13,325 nucleotides of DNA from Methanosarcinales archaeon. Its GTDB lineage: Archaea > Halobacteriota > Methanosarcinia > Methanosarcinales > Methanocomedenaceae. The first letter of the stretch is position 1; each line of letters begins with the position of its first letter. Of this stretch, positions 7,442 to 13,325 are shown in pieces. The stretch is from positions 1-13,325 of the forward strand of contig JAGLRT010000100.1 in the NCBI GenBank assembly GCA_023136155.1, given 5' to 3'. Position numbers and translations under genes: made by a program. The notes beneath the pieces are model-generated. The model ran no database searches and was not told the origin of the DNA. It worked only from the letters and a program-made list of their open reading frames with translations.

Positions 7442-8680
7442 ATGAGCAAGGACAATAGCTTCTCAAAAGAGGAGATTGTAGAAAAAGTAGCATCGGGCCA
7501 GCTCAAACTTCATACCATTGACCAGAAAGTCGGTCCTGTGGAAGGCGTGGCTGTACGGAGAGAAGCTATTGCCAGGATGACAGGTACCGATACCAAAAGT
7601 TTAGGCAGCTTTTTCATTGACGCTGCAGAAGTTGTGGGGCGCAATATTGAAAACATGATAGGAGCTATCCAGATTCCTTTAGGCATTGCAGGCCCTGTGA
7701 CCATTCAGGGTGAATATGCATCAGGGAATTTCTATCTCCCCCTGGCTACTACTGAAGGCGCCTTGGTTGCCAGCACCAACCGGGGCTGCTCGGTAATTTC
7801 GGCATGTGGTGGTGCCACTGTGCGGATATTCAAGGACGGCATGACCCGGGCGCCTGTATTCTCTGCTCGGGACGTGGTACATGCCAGGGAGTTCGTGGAC
7901 TGGTTAGCTGATAACTTTAAGGCCATGAAGGCTAAAGCTGCCGAAACCACCCGGTTCGGGGAACTGATAGATGCAACGCCTTTTGTGGTGGGGACCGATG
8001 TTCATCTCAGGCTCATGTTTGATACTAAAGATGCTATGGGTATGAACATGGCAACCATTGCATCAGAAGCAGTTTCAAATTACATAACCGAGCAGTTCGG
8101 AATTGAACTGGTATCCCTCTCCGGGAACATGTGCACTGACAAGAAACCATCAGCCATCAATAACATACTAGGCAGGGGCAAGACCGTTGTGGCTGAAGTG
8201 GTCATACCCGAAGATCTGGTAGTTGGTAAACTCAAGACCACGGCTCAGTCCATAGCAGAGGTCAATTACAAAAAGAATTTGCTGGGTTCAGCCCGTGCCG
8301 GAAGTATGGGGTACAACGCCCATGCGGCCAATATCGTAGCCGCCCTTTACCTGGCCTGCGGCCAGGATGCAGCTCATGTGGTTGAAGGTAGTAGCACTAT
8401 CACTACCATGGAACTGACACATGAAGGTGACCTGCACTGCTGCGTCACCATGCCTGCTGTGCAGGTGGGGACGGTAGGCGGCGGTACTGGTATCGCTACC
8501 CAGCAGGAGTGCCTCCGGATTCTGGGCGTAGCCGGTGCAGGTGAGCCACCTGGCGTTAATGCAAAAAAATTTGCTGAAATTATTGGAGTGGCAGTACTTG
8601 CAGGTGAGATTTCACTCATAGGTGCCCAGTCCGCCGGACACCTGGCCCGGGCACATAAACAATTAGGACGAAAATTATGA
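7442..8680 (+). CDS. hmgA: 3-hydroxy-3-methylglutaryl-CoA reductase, class I
   Basis: HMG-CoA reductase converts HMG-CoA to mevalonate with two NADPH, the committed step to archaeal isoprenoid lipids. The 412 residues contain only the soluble catalytic domain, without the membrane part of eukaryotic enzymes. The catalytic residues are visible: Glu105 in TTEGALVAS, Lys234 in TDKKPSAIN, Asp309 in GQDAAH and His405 in the C-terminal GHLARAH. The dinucleotide-binding DAMGMNMA (197-204) and the GTVGGGTG loop (343-350) are also class I features. The ATG at 7442 has no ribosome site; a TATA element 26 bp upstream suggests leaderless translation. The stop TGA overlaps the ATG of a small zinc-ribbon gene, which implies translational coupling. 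Full length with no sign of damage. Confidence 0.97.
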   Translation: MSKDNSFSKEEIVEKVASGQLKLHTIDQKVGPVEGVAVRREAIARMTGTDTKSLGSFFIDAAEVVGRNIENMIGAIQIPLGIAGPVTIQGEYASGNFYLPLATTEGALVASTNRGCSVISACGGATVRIFKDGMTRAPVFSARDVVHAREFVDWLADNFKAMKAKAAETTRFGELIDATPFVVGTDVHLRLMFDTKDAMGMNMATIASEAVSNYITEQFGIELVSLSGNMCTDKKPSAINNILGRGKTVVAEVVIPEDLVVGKLKTTAQSIAEVNYKKNLLGSARAGSMGYNAHAANIVAALYLACGQDAAHVVEGSSTITTMELTHEGDLHCCVTMPAVQVGTVGGGTGIATQQECLRILGVAGAGEPPGVNAKKFAEIIGVAVLAGEISLIGAQSAGHLARAHKQLGRKL

Positions 8681-8832
8681 AAGAGGAAAAACGAAACCAC
8701 ACACTCATGGACCAGAAATGCCCAACATGCGGAAGTTGGATGAATACTATTATAGAAACCAGTCCCAGGGGTATGAAGATAATAACCTATCGATGCGATG
8801 AGTGCGGTTTGAACTATAGTGCCGGAGCATAG
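8677..8832 (+). CDS. Small zinc-ribbon protein coupled to hmgA
   Basis: I found this 51-residue reading frame by reading on from the hmgA stop. Its ATG overlaps the hmgA TGA (ATGA). The product has two CxxC knuckles, CPTC (Cys15, Cys18) and CDEC (Cys40, Cys43), each followed by Gly, 21 residues apart: a classic four-cysteine zinc ribbon. Between the knuckles is a strand-like segment, MKIITYRC. The N-terminus is charged (MKEEKRNH). No membrane or catalytic feature is visible. Such ribbons often bind nucleic acid or serve as small subunits, but no specific role can be assigned. The stop-start overlap, the intact cysteine pattern and the lack of internal stops argue for a real gene. I do not recognise an exact family. 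Confidence 0.75.
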   Translation: MKEEKRNHTLMDQKCPTCGSWMNTIIETSPRGMKIITYRCDECGLNYSAGA

Positions 8833-9140
8833 GCATATTTGACTGAGTAAGCCTGGTTGGCAGTTGTTACTTGTACCGTTTAATGATAATTATATTAAAA
8901 GGGGGTATCCACTCAACTCCCGTTCTATTATCACTTATCCCCACCAACCATAGATTTGTGTGGATTATGGCCTGTTGATACGGCTTGTTCTATAAGCCGA
9001 TAGAAAACATCCACCTAGATCGTGAAGTCCTTTTGTTAAAACGGAAGGTGAGCCCACATAGATAATACACATACACACAATATTATATCTGTAGATGTAT
9101 ATAACGTGGAATATTAATAATACTAATAATAATGATGATA
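8833..9140. other. Gene-free gap with nested inverted repeats, possible structured RNA
   Basis: The 308 bp between the zinc-ribbon stop and the korC stop hold no convincing gene. Several complementary pairs are seen: GGGGGTA (8901-8907) with TATCCCC (8936-8942, one G-U pair on the plus strand); CAAC plus CATA (8945-8952) with TATG (8966-8969) and GTTG (8974-8977); CGGCTT (8981-8986) with AAGCCG (8994-8999, 7-base loop); CACCT (9012-9016) with AGGTG (9046-9050), enclosing TCCTTTT (9028-9034) and AAAA-C-GGA (9038-9045). A TATA-like TTATATTA lies near 8890-8897 on the plus strand and TTATATAC near 9098-9105 on the minus strand. The wobble pair favours the plus strand slightly. Bases after 9060 are AT-rich and low in complexity. 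This may be a small RNA gene or a 3' untranslated structure; neither is shown. Confidence 0.35.
8981..8999. other. Perfect 6-bp hairpin in the hmgA-korC gap
   Basis: CGGCTT and AAGCCG pair perfectly around a seven-base loop. It is the most compact hairpin of the gap. No T tract follows on the plus strand, so it is not a typical terminator. Confidence 0.5.
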
Positions 9141-9698
9141 TCAGTAGGTGTAATACTCACTGCTGTGGTTCTTAAGTTTCCTGCCATCCTTAAGTCCCAA
9201 CTTTAACAACTTTTCATTCAACGGAAGCATCTCCTCCTTGATACGGGCACGAAGAGCGATCTCAAGGGATACAGGTTTAACTATACGAGTTAGACCTATG
9301 ATAGTGCCCAGAGCTGTCACGTTAGCAGCAAGTGCTGCACCGGCCTGTGCTGCCAAACTTGTGAAAGGCACACTGTAATGCCTGATAGGAGGCGGGTGTT
9401 TGACCATGGTTGAATCCACCAGTAATATACCGTCCTCTTTCAAATGGGGTATATAACAATTACAGGATTCCTGGTTCAGTGTCAACAATAAATCTAGCTT
9501 GTGCGGCATGGGATAATCTATGGGTTTGTCACTTATCACCAAACTTGACCTGCTGGCACCGCCCCTTGCCTCGGGCCCATAATTGCTGGTCATGGTAATA
9601 TACTTACCATCAATGACAGCAGCATGTGCAAGCAACACGCCGCCCAATATGAGACCCTGGCCGCCCGAACCGGAAAGGCAGATATGGTACCGCTTCAA
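9141..9698 (-). CDS. korC: 2-oxoacid:ferredoxin oxidoreductase gamma subunit (KorC)
   Basis: This 185-residue subunit belongs to the enzyme that interconverts 2-oxoglutarate plus CoA and succinyl-CoA plus CO2 with ferredoxin. The family signature GSGGQG is at residues 10-15, followed by GGVLLAHAA, and SNYGPEARGGASRSSLVIS is at 38-56, both standard for the gamma subunit. The C-terminal helix LPLNEKLLKLG is also usual. The start codon is TTG at 9698. It is decided by a near-perfect ribosome site, GGAGGTGA (9705-9712), 6 nt upstream, and by the GSGGQG motif lying before any later ATG. It overlaps the korB stop by four bases (TTGA). It is the last gene of korDABC. A 2-ketoisovalerate or pyruvate substrate cannot be excluded from this subunit alone. 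Confidence 0.92.
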   Translation of the reverse strand: MKRYHICLSGSGGQGLILGGVLLAHAAVIDGKYITMTSNYGPEARGGASRSSLVISDKPIDYPMPHKLDLLLTLNQESCNCYIPHLKEDGILLVDSTMVKHPPPIRHYSVPFTSLAAQAGAALAANVTALGTIIGLTRIVKPVSLEIALRARIKEEMLPLNEKLLKLGLKDGRKLKNHSSEYYTY

Positions 9699-10528
9699 TG
9701 GACTTCACCTCCCGCTTTTTTAACAATATCCCTGTATCGGTCTATGTATTCCCTATCTTCCTTGTTAACCAGCACACCCACAGGGAATTGCTCATCCACT
9801 TCATCAGGTGGAATTTTATCAAATACAGGGCTGGATACTGAATTATCTTTGAACCATTGCATCATATCCATTGGTGTCCCCAGTTTGTTCCGTCTACCAT
9901 ACTGGACTGGGCACTGTGACATGGCCTCCACAACGCTAAAACCCTTATGATTGAGAGCCCTCAGCATGATAGCATCCAGCATCTTTGCATGGAATGAGGT
10001 ACCCCTGGCTACAAATGTGGCACCGCAGGACTCTACCAGTTTACATATATCAAATGGTTTTTCGATACTGCCATACTTCGCTGTACTGGCTTTGCGTTCC
10101 ATTGGAGTGGTGGGAGAATATTGTCCCCCTGTCATACCATAGATATTGTTGTTGATGATAATGGAATTAATGTCAATGTTGCGCCTGCAGGCATGTATCA
10201 GGTGGTTGCCGCCAATGGCTGTGGCATCCCCGTCACCCATGACAGTTATTACTGTCAGTTCCGGATTTGCCAGTTTGATACCAGTAGCAAATGTCAGGGC
10301 CCGACCGTGTGTTGTATGCAGGGTATTGAAGTCCAGATATGTGCTTATCCTGCCAGAACAGCCTATTCCGCTGACCAATACTATCTCGTCCTTGGTAAGC
10401 TCAGTGTTCTCAATAGCCCTTACCAAAGCGCCCATAACAATACCGATACCGCAGCCAGGGCACCATACATGCGGGAATTTCTTATCCGGACGGAGATATT
10501 TGTAAATAGCCTCAGTTGTGCGCATCAT
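9695..10528 (-). CDS. korB: 2-oxoacid:ferredoxin oxidoreductase beta subunit (KorB), TPP-binding
   Basis: KorB carries thiamine pyrophosphate and part of the active site. The 277-residue length fits the KorB type. WCPGCGIG (22-29) is the N-terminal signature. GIGCSGR (54-60) and HTTHGRALTFATGIKLANP (71-89) follow. The TPP/Mg motif GDGDATAIGG starts at 98 and ends with the Asn run at 126-128, followed by IYGMTGGQYSPTTP (129-142). The later FSVVEAMSQCPVQYGRRN is typical of 2-oxoglutarate enzymes. The ATG at 10528 overlaps the korA stop by ATGA, with AGGAAGTG upstream; a second ATG follows directly. The conserved residues look intact. Substrate is inferred as 2-oxoglutarate from the subunit set and motif pattern. 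Confidence 0.95.
   Translation of the reverse strand: MMRTTEAIYKYLRPDKKFPHVWCPGCGIGIVMGALVRAIENTELTKDEIVLVSGIGCSGRISTYLDFNTLHTTHGRALTFATGIKLANPELTVITVMGDGDATAIGGNHLIHACRRNIDINSIIINNNIYGMTGGQYSPTTPMERKASTAKYGSIEKPFDICKLVESCGATFVARGTSFHAKMLDAIMLRALNHKGFSVVEAMSQCPVQYGRRNKLGTPMDMMQWFKDNSVSSPVFDKIPPDEVDEQFPVGVLVNKEDREYIDRYRDIVKKAGGEVH
9705..9712 (-). promoter_or_regulatory. Strong Shine-Dalgarno site for the TTG start of korC
   Basis: On the minus strand this reads GGAGGTGA, a full match to the archaeal 16S rRNA tail. It lies 6 nt before the TTG at 9698, inside the end of korB. Confidence 0.75.
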
Positions 10529-11655
10529 GATGACACTTCCTGTATTTTCGAGACAATTTGGTCCGGGGTTATCAGTTCACCGTCAATCCTGGTGACCCGT
10601 ACCGCTTTTTTGGGACCGGACTTTAGTACTTCTCCATAGACCTGTCCCAAGTTCATTTCAGGTACCACGAACGTTTTCACTCTATTGGCAATACCTTCAA
10701 GATGAAATCTGGGAAAAGGCCAAAGAGTAATCGGTCTTAGCATCCCGGCCTTAATACCTTCTTTTCGTGCTATATTTACTGCCGACCGGGCCGACCGGGC
10801 CACACTTCCATAAGCTACAACGCAGATATCCGCATCTTTTAAAAGATACTCTTCGATATTTATGATGTCGTGCAGGTTATTCTTGATCTTGTTAGTGATA
10901 CTTTTCAGACATAGTTCAACCTCACCGTGGTCCAGGGTAGGAAAGCCAGACCTGTCATGTACCATACCGGTTACATGGTAACGATATCCCTGACCAAAGG
11001 GGGCCAGGGGGGTAATATTTCCAGCAGGCAGTTTCTCATATGGATGATACCATTCAGGAGGAACTGTGGGTTTTGCCCGGTCTATAACTTCATGAGTGTG
11101 GGGAATCTCGATGTTCTCCCACATATGCCCTACTATACCATCCATAAGAACAATGACCGGGGTCCGGTATTTCTCTGCAAGGTTGAAGGCACGGACCGTC
11201 AGAGTATAGCATTCCAGTACAGACTTGGGGCACAGCACAATGGCCGGGTGGTCCCCGTGGGTACCCCAACGGCTCTGCATGACATCACCCTGGCTGGGCC
11301 GGGTGGGCATTCCGGTACTGGGCCCCCCCCTCATTACATTGACCACCACGCAGGGAACTTCTGCCATTGATGCAAAACCAATGTTTTCCTGCATTAATGA
11401 AAATCCCGGGCCGCTGGTGGCTGTCATTGATTTGGTGCCTGCAAGTGAAGCACCGATGATGGCACCCATGCTGGAGATCTCGTCTTCCATCTGGATGAAG
11501 GTCCCGTTTAATTTGGGTAGTTCAGCTGCCAGGAATTCGGCTATCTCTGTACTGGGGGTAATAGGGTATCCTGCAAAGAACCGCATGCCTGCTGCCAGTG
11601 CGCCCATGGCACACGCTTCATTACCCTGCAATAATACCTCATTTCGCTTATTCAT
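10525..11655 (-). CDS. korA: 2-oxoacid:ferredoxin oxidoreductase alpha subunit (KorA)
   Basis: KorA supplies the pyrimidine-side TPP contacts and substrate pocket of the oxidoreductase. The 376 residues are normal for a separate alpha subunit. Motifs in order are GNEACAMGALAAG (11-23), GYPITPSTEI (29-38), MEDEIS with the TPP-contacting Glu (56-61), TSGPGFSLMQE (80-90) and RGGPSTGMPTRPSQGD (109-124). The C-terminal domain has LRPITLWPFP and VPEMNLGQ, typical of this family. The ATG at 11655 overlaps the end of korD by 8 nt and is preceded by AGGAGG at 6 nt. The run of eight G that encodes RGG (11323-11330 on the plus strand) is a site where assembly errors would be easy, but the frame is intact. 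Confidence 0.95.
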   Translation of the reverse strand: MNKRNEVLLQGNEACAMGALAAGMRFFAGYPITPSTEIAEFLAAELPKLNGTFIQMEDEISSMGAIIGASLAGTKSMTATSGPGFSLMQENIGFASMAEVPCVVVNVMRGGPSTGMPTRPSQGDVMQSRWGTHGDHPAIVLCPKSVLECYTLTVRAFNLAEKYRTPVIVLMDGIVGHMWENIEIPHTHEVIDRAKPTVPPEWYHPYEKLPAGNITPLAPFGQGYRYHVTGMVHDRSGFPTLDHGEVELCLKSITNKIKNNLHDIINIEEYLLKDADICVVAYGSVARSARSAVNIARKEGIKAGMLRPITLWPFPRFHLEGIANRVKTFVVPEMNLGQVYGEVLKSGPKKAVRVTRIDGELITPDQIVSKIQEVSS

Positions 11656-11881
11656 GCTCTCCCTCCTCTTTCACTTCATGTTTCGCCTGTAAAGTTATAG
11701 CGTAATCCGGACAGTGGGCATCACACATTCCACACAGGATGCAATCCTCGGGCCTGGCTGCATAAGGATAGCCGTCATTGCCTTTTTCAAGTACTTTCTT
11801 GGGACAAATGGCTATGCAGATGCCACACTGCTTGCACCAGCTTGAGAAAATGTGTAAGGGTTCGTCATTTTTTTTGGTCAT
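11648..11881 (-). CDS. korD: 2-oxoacid:ferredoxin oxidoreductase delta subunit (KorD), 2[4Fe-4S] ferredoxin
   Basis: This is the ferredoxin-like subunit that passes electrons from the TPP site to free ferredoxin. From ATG 11881 it has 77 residues. Two complete cluster motifs are seen: CKQCGICIAICP (Cys16, 19, 22, 26) and CILCGMCDAHCP (Cys47, 50, 53, 57). The C-terminal tail is acidic (HEVKEEGEHE). An in-frame ATG at 11893 would add four residues (MFIS). I favour 11881 because the best TATA element (11907-11914) would start the mRNA near 11885, leaving the upstream ATG untranscribed; neither has a clear ribosome site. It is the first gene of korDABC and overlaps korA by 8 nt. The fusion of this domain to alpha or beta seen in other lineages is not present here. 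Confidence 0.93.
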   Translation of the reverse strand: MTKKNDEPLHIFSSWCKQCGICIAICPKKVLEKGNDGYPYAARPEDCILCGMCDAHCPDYAITLQAKHEVKEEGEHE

Positions 11882-11906
11882 ACTGATAAACATCCATCTT
11901 GGGTTG

Positions 11907-11914
11907 GATATAAA
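11907..11914 (-). promoter_or_regulatory. TATA element of the korDABC operon
   Basis: On the minus strand this reads TTTATATC, close to the archaeal consensus. The predicted transcript start is near 11885, so the mRNA would be nearly leaderless. A poorer TATA-like stretch lies at 11921-11930. Confidence 0.5.
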
Positions 11915-11939
11915 TTGAAAACAATATGTAAGTGTTATG

Positions 11940-12022
11940 GAAATTATAAATAATGTACGATTTAGGGGAAACTATGGTAATGGTGAATATTCCGGATTTA
12001 AAAAATCGAATGAATGAATGAA
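11940..12022 (+). other. TATA-like box, micro-ORF and GAAT tetranucleotide repeat
   Basis: In the 272-bp gap between korD and deoxyhypusine synthase, a TATA-like AAATTATAAAT (from 11941) is followed at normal distance by AGGGGA and an ATG at 11974. That ATG opens a 15-codon frame ending at 12021, MVMVNIPDLKNRMNE. Its end runs into a GAAT repeat of nearly four units (12008-12022). It is too short to call a gene. It may be chance, a leader peptide, or a decayed start of a former gene. Confidence 0.2.
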
Positions 12023-12124
12023 GTACCAGACTAATTAGCCCAATTTTATAGTTAAACGAAATTTGAGTGGAAAATTATACTTTATCTATCATGAAAAAAA
12101 TGTATAAATTAGCCTGCGACAAGC

Positions 12125-12132
12125 TTATAATA
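12125..12132 (+). promoter_or_regulatory. TATA element of the deoxyhypusine synthase gene
   Basis: TTATAATA is centred about 25 bp before the GTG start at 12154. There is no Shine-Dalgarno sequence, which suggests leaderless translation. A second TATA-like TGTATAAATT sits about 20 bp further upstream. Confidence 0.5.
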
Positions 12133-12153
12133 AAATACATTTTTTAAGTAATT

Positions 12154-13137
12154 GTGAAACATAACGATAAACTCAACCACACAAACCACCACAACAGGCT
12201 TGAACAACCCATTGATCACGCACATATAACGCCTGGCATGTCTGTGGACGAACTTGTCAACCAGTTGAACGGTTGTGCTTTTGGCGCTGGCAGGTTGGCT
12301 GAAGCAGTTGATATACACACAGCCATGCTAGGGGACATTGAATGCACTAAATTCTTCGGCCTTGCAGGTGCCATGGTACCCGCAGGTATGCGCAATATCG
12401 TCAGCAGTTTAATCAGGGACGGCCATATCGATGTGCTGGTAACCACTGGCGCCAACATGGTTCATGACATTATCGAAAGCCTGGGACTGCACCACTTTAA
12501 GGGATCCGAACTGGTGGACGATATCCAGTTGAAACACGACCAGGTAAACAGGATATATGACGTGTTCCTGCCAGAGGAACATTTCACAAATGTGGAAGAG
12601 TTCCTGCAGTCAGCATATTCACAGCTGGAAGGCCAGACTATCTCTATCAGGGAATTGTTTACCCACATAGGGAGCAAACTCGAGGATAAGGATTCCATAT
12701 TAAAATGCGCCTACGACGCCGAAATTCCAATCTACTGCCCGGCTGTGCAGGATTCCATTGTGGGCCTGCAGGCCTGGCTATTCAAGCAAACCGGAAAACT
12801 GGTAGTGGACGCCTTTGCAGATATGCGGGAGTTCATGGATATATGCTATGATGCAAAGCGGGCCGGTGCATTGTTGATAGGCGGCGGTGTGCCCAAAAAT
12901 TATATCCTTCAGAGCATGCTGATTACTCCAAAGGATTTTGATTATGCCATCCAGTTGACTACTGACCGGCCGGATTCAGGTGGACTTAGCGGTGCCACCC
13001 TGGATGAGGCGCAGTCCTGGGGCAAGGTGGCCGAGGATGCAAAGGCCATGACAGTGTACGGTGATGCCACTATTACGCTGCCCATTATGGTGGCTGCTTC
13101 CATGAGTCGGCTTGGAGGAGAAGGAGGGGGGTACTAA
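12154..13137 (+). CDS. dys: Deoxyhypusine synthase
   Basis: Deoxyhypusine synthase moves the aminobutyl group of spermidine to one lysine of translation factor aIF5A, using NAD, the first step of hypusine formation in archaea and eukaryotes. The 327 residues include the NAD-contacting DVLVTTGAN (93-101), a segment IPIYCPAVQDSIVG (191-204), the GGGVPKNY loop (243-250) and the catalytic Lys291 within SGATLDEAQSWGK, matching human Lys329. KVAEDAKAMTVYGDATITLPIMVA follows as in known enzymes. The first 20 residues are His/Asn-rich and poorly conserved. The start is GTG 12154, with no ribosome site but a TATA element 25 bp upstream; the next Met (residue 29) is inside the conserved domain. The stop abuts the pyrF ATG, and the pyrF ribosome site lies inside this gene's last codons. 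Confidence 0.95.
   Translation: MKHNDKLNHTNHHNRLEQPIDHAHITPGMSVDELVNQLNGCAFGAGRLAEAVDIHTAMLGDIECTKFFGLAGAMVPAGMRNIVSSLIRDGHIDVLVTTGANMVHDIIESLGLHHFKGSELVDDIQLKHDQVNRIYDVFLPEEHFTNVEEFLQSAYSQLEGQTISIRELFTHIGSKLEDKDSILKCAYDAEIPIYCPAVQDSIVGLQAWLFKQTGKLVVDAFADMREFMDICYDAKRAGALLIGGGVPKNYILQSMLITPKDFDYAIQLTTDRPDSGGLSGATLDEAQSWGKVAEDAKAMTVYGDATITLPIMVAASMSRLGGEGGGY
13121..13131 (+). promoter_or_regulatory. Shine-Dalgarno site of pyrF inside the dys 3' end
   Basis: AAGGAGGGGGG encodes the Gly-rich end of deoxyhypusine synthase and lies 6 nt before the pyrF ATG. It sets the start of the partial gene. Confidence 0.65.
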
Positions 13138-13325
13138 ATGAAAAAAGATACACGACTGATACTTGCAATGGATGTTACAGACAGGGATGCTGCCATGGCC
13201 ATAACAGAAAAAACGGCACCGTATCTGGATGCGGTGAAAGTGGGGTACCCACTGGTACTGGCGGCAGGTGTGGACATCATAAGTGATCTGGCCCGGTTCG
13301 CTCCGGTAATTGCCGATTTCAAGGT
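13138..13325 (+). CDS. pyrF: Orotidine-5'-phosphate decarboxylase, N-terminal part
   Basis: The gene runs off the window after 62 codons. PyrF decarboxylates OMP to UMP, the last step of pyrimidine synthesis. The visible part matches the start of the beta/alpha barrel: LILAMDVTDRDAA with substrate-binding Asp12, AVKVGYPLVLAAG with Lys34, and VIADFK with Asp60 and Lys62, the catalytic Asp-x-Lys pair (Asp70/Lys72 in Methanothermobacter). The Met in LAMDV is a mild variant of the usual LALDV. The ATG at 13138 directly follows the dys stop and has a strong ribosome site, so the two are co-transcribed. Confidence 0.9.
   Translation, partial: MKKDTRLILAMDVTDRDAAMAITEKTAPYLDAVKVGYPLVLAAGVDIISDLARFAPVIADFK

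Noticed and set aside
8883..8978. A 31-codon hydrophobic frame in the hmgA-korC gap
   Set aside because: It has no ribosome site, overlaps the TATA-like stretch and the inverted repeats, and has no recognisable pattern.
9012..9058. H/ACA guide RNA, because a stem is followed by ACA
   Set aside because: The internal loop is one-sided and no kink-turn is visible, so the usual archaeal H/ACA form is not met.
9127..9143. C/D box small RNA, because ATGATGA resembles a C box
   Set aside because: No matching D, C' and D' boxes at proper spacing were found, and the stretch is AT-rich repeat-like sequence.
10121..10639. A 172-codon open frame on the plus strand opposite korB and korA
   Set aside because: It lies antisense to two intact conserved genes and shows no motif.
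11225..11692. A 155-codon open frame on the plus strand opposite korA and korD
   Set aside because: It is antisense to conserved coding sequence, without domain signs or promoter.

Overview
The window reads as chromosomal DNA of a euryarchaeon, most likely from or near the Methanosarcinales (including ANME-2-type relatives). Archaeal markers are an archaeal LonB membrane protease, a class I HMG-CoA reductase for ether-lipid isoprenoids, deoxyhypusine synthase, a four-subunit 2-oxoacid:ferredoxin oxidoreductase, a short NMD3-like protein and TATA-type promoters. A bacterial-type (group I) GroES/GroEL pair points to the Methanosarcina lineage, which is known to carry it. The lineage is inferred from gene content only.

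Layout. (1) Bases 1-7245 hold a protein quality-control neighbourhood. A short NMD3-domain gene (minus strand, 121-495) is divergent from groES-groEL (plus strand, 608-2521). A T-rich terminator follows groEL. Convergent to it is a tight minus-strand operon lonB-tldD-pmbA (7218 down to 2580), with an 8-nt gap and then an ATGA overlap. (2) Divergent from lonB is hmgA (7442-8680). Its stop codon overlaps the start of a 51-residue zinc-ribbon gene (8677-8832). (3) A 308-bp gene-free gap (8833-9140) contains several nested inverted repeats and may encode a structured RNA, though the strand is not settled. (4) A minus-strand operon korD-korA-korB-korC (11881 down to 9141) has every junction overlapping. 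(5) A 272-bp divergent promoter region follows. (6) On the plus strand, deoxyhypusine synthase (12154-13137) is followed directly by pyrF, which is cut off by the window end.

How the genes fit together. GroEL/ES folds proteins, LonB degrades them at the membrane and TldD/TldE probably trims peptides, so the first 7 kb looks functionally related. HMG-CoA reductase makes mevalonate for archaeal lipids. Kor interconverts 2-oxoglutarate plus CoA and succinyl-CoA plus CO2, using ferredoxin. Deoxyhypusine synthase modifies aIF5A, and PyrF makes UMP.

Most genes are familiar core archaeal genes. The less ordinary parts are the zinc-ribbon microprotein coupled to hmgA, the inverted-repeat-rich gap next to it, and an NMD3 domain protein without its zinc-binding half. 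I saw no CRISPR array, insertion sequence, phage gene, tRNA or rRNA.
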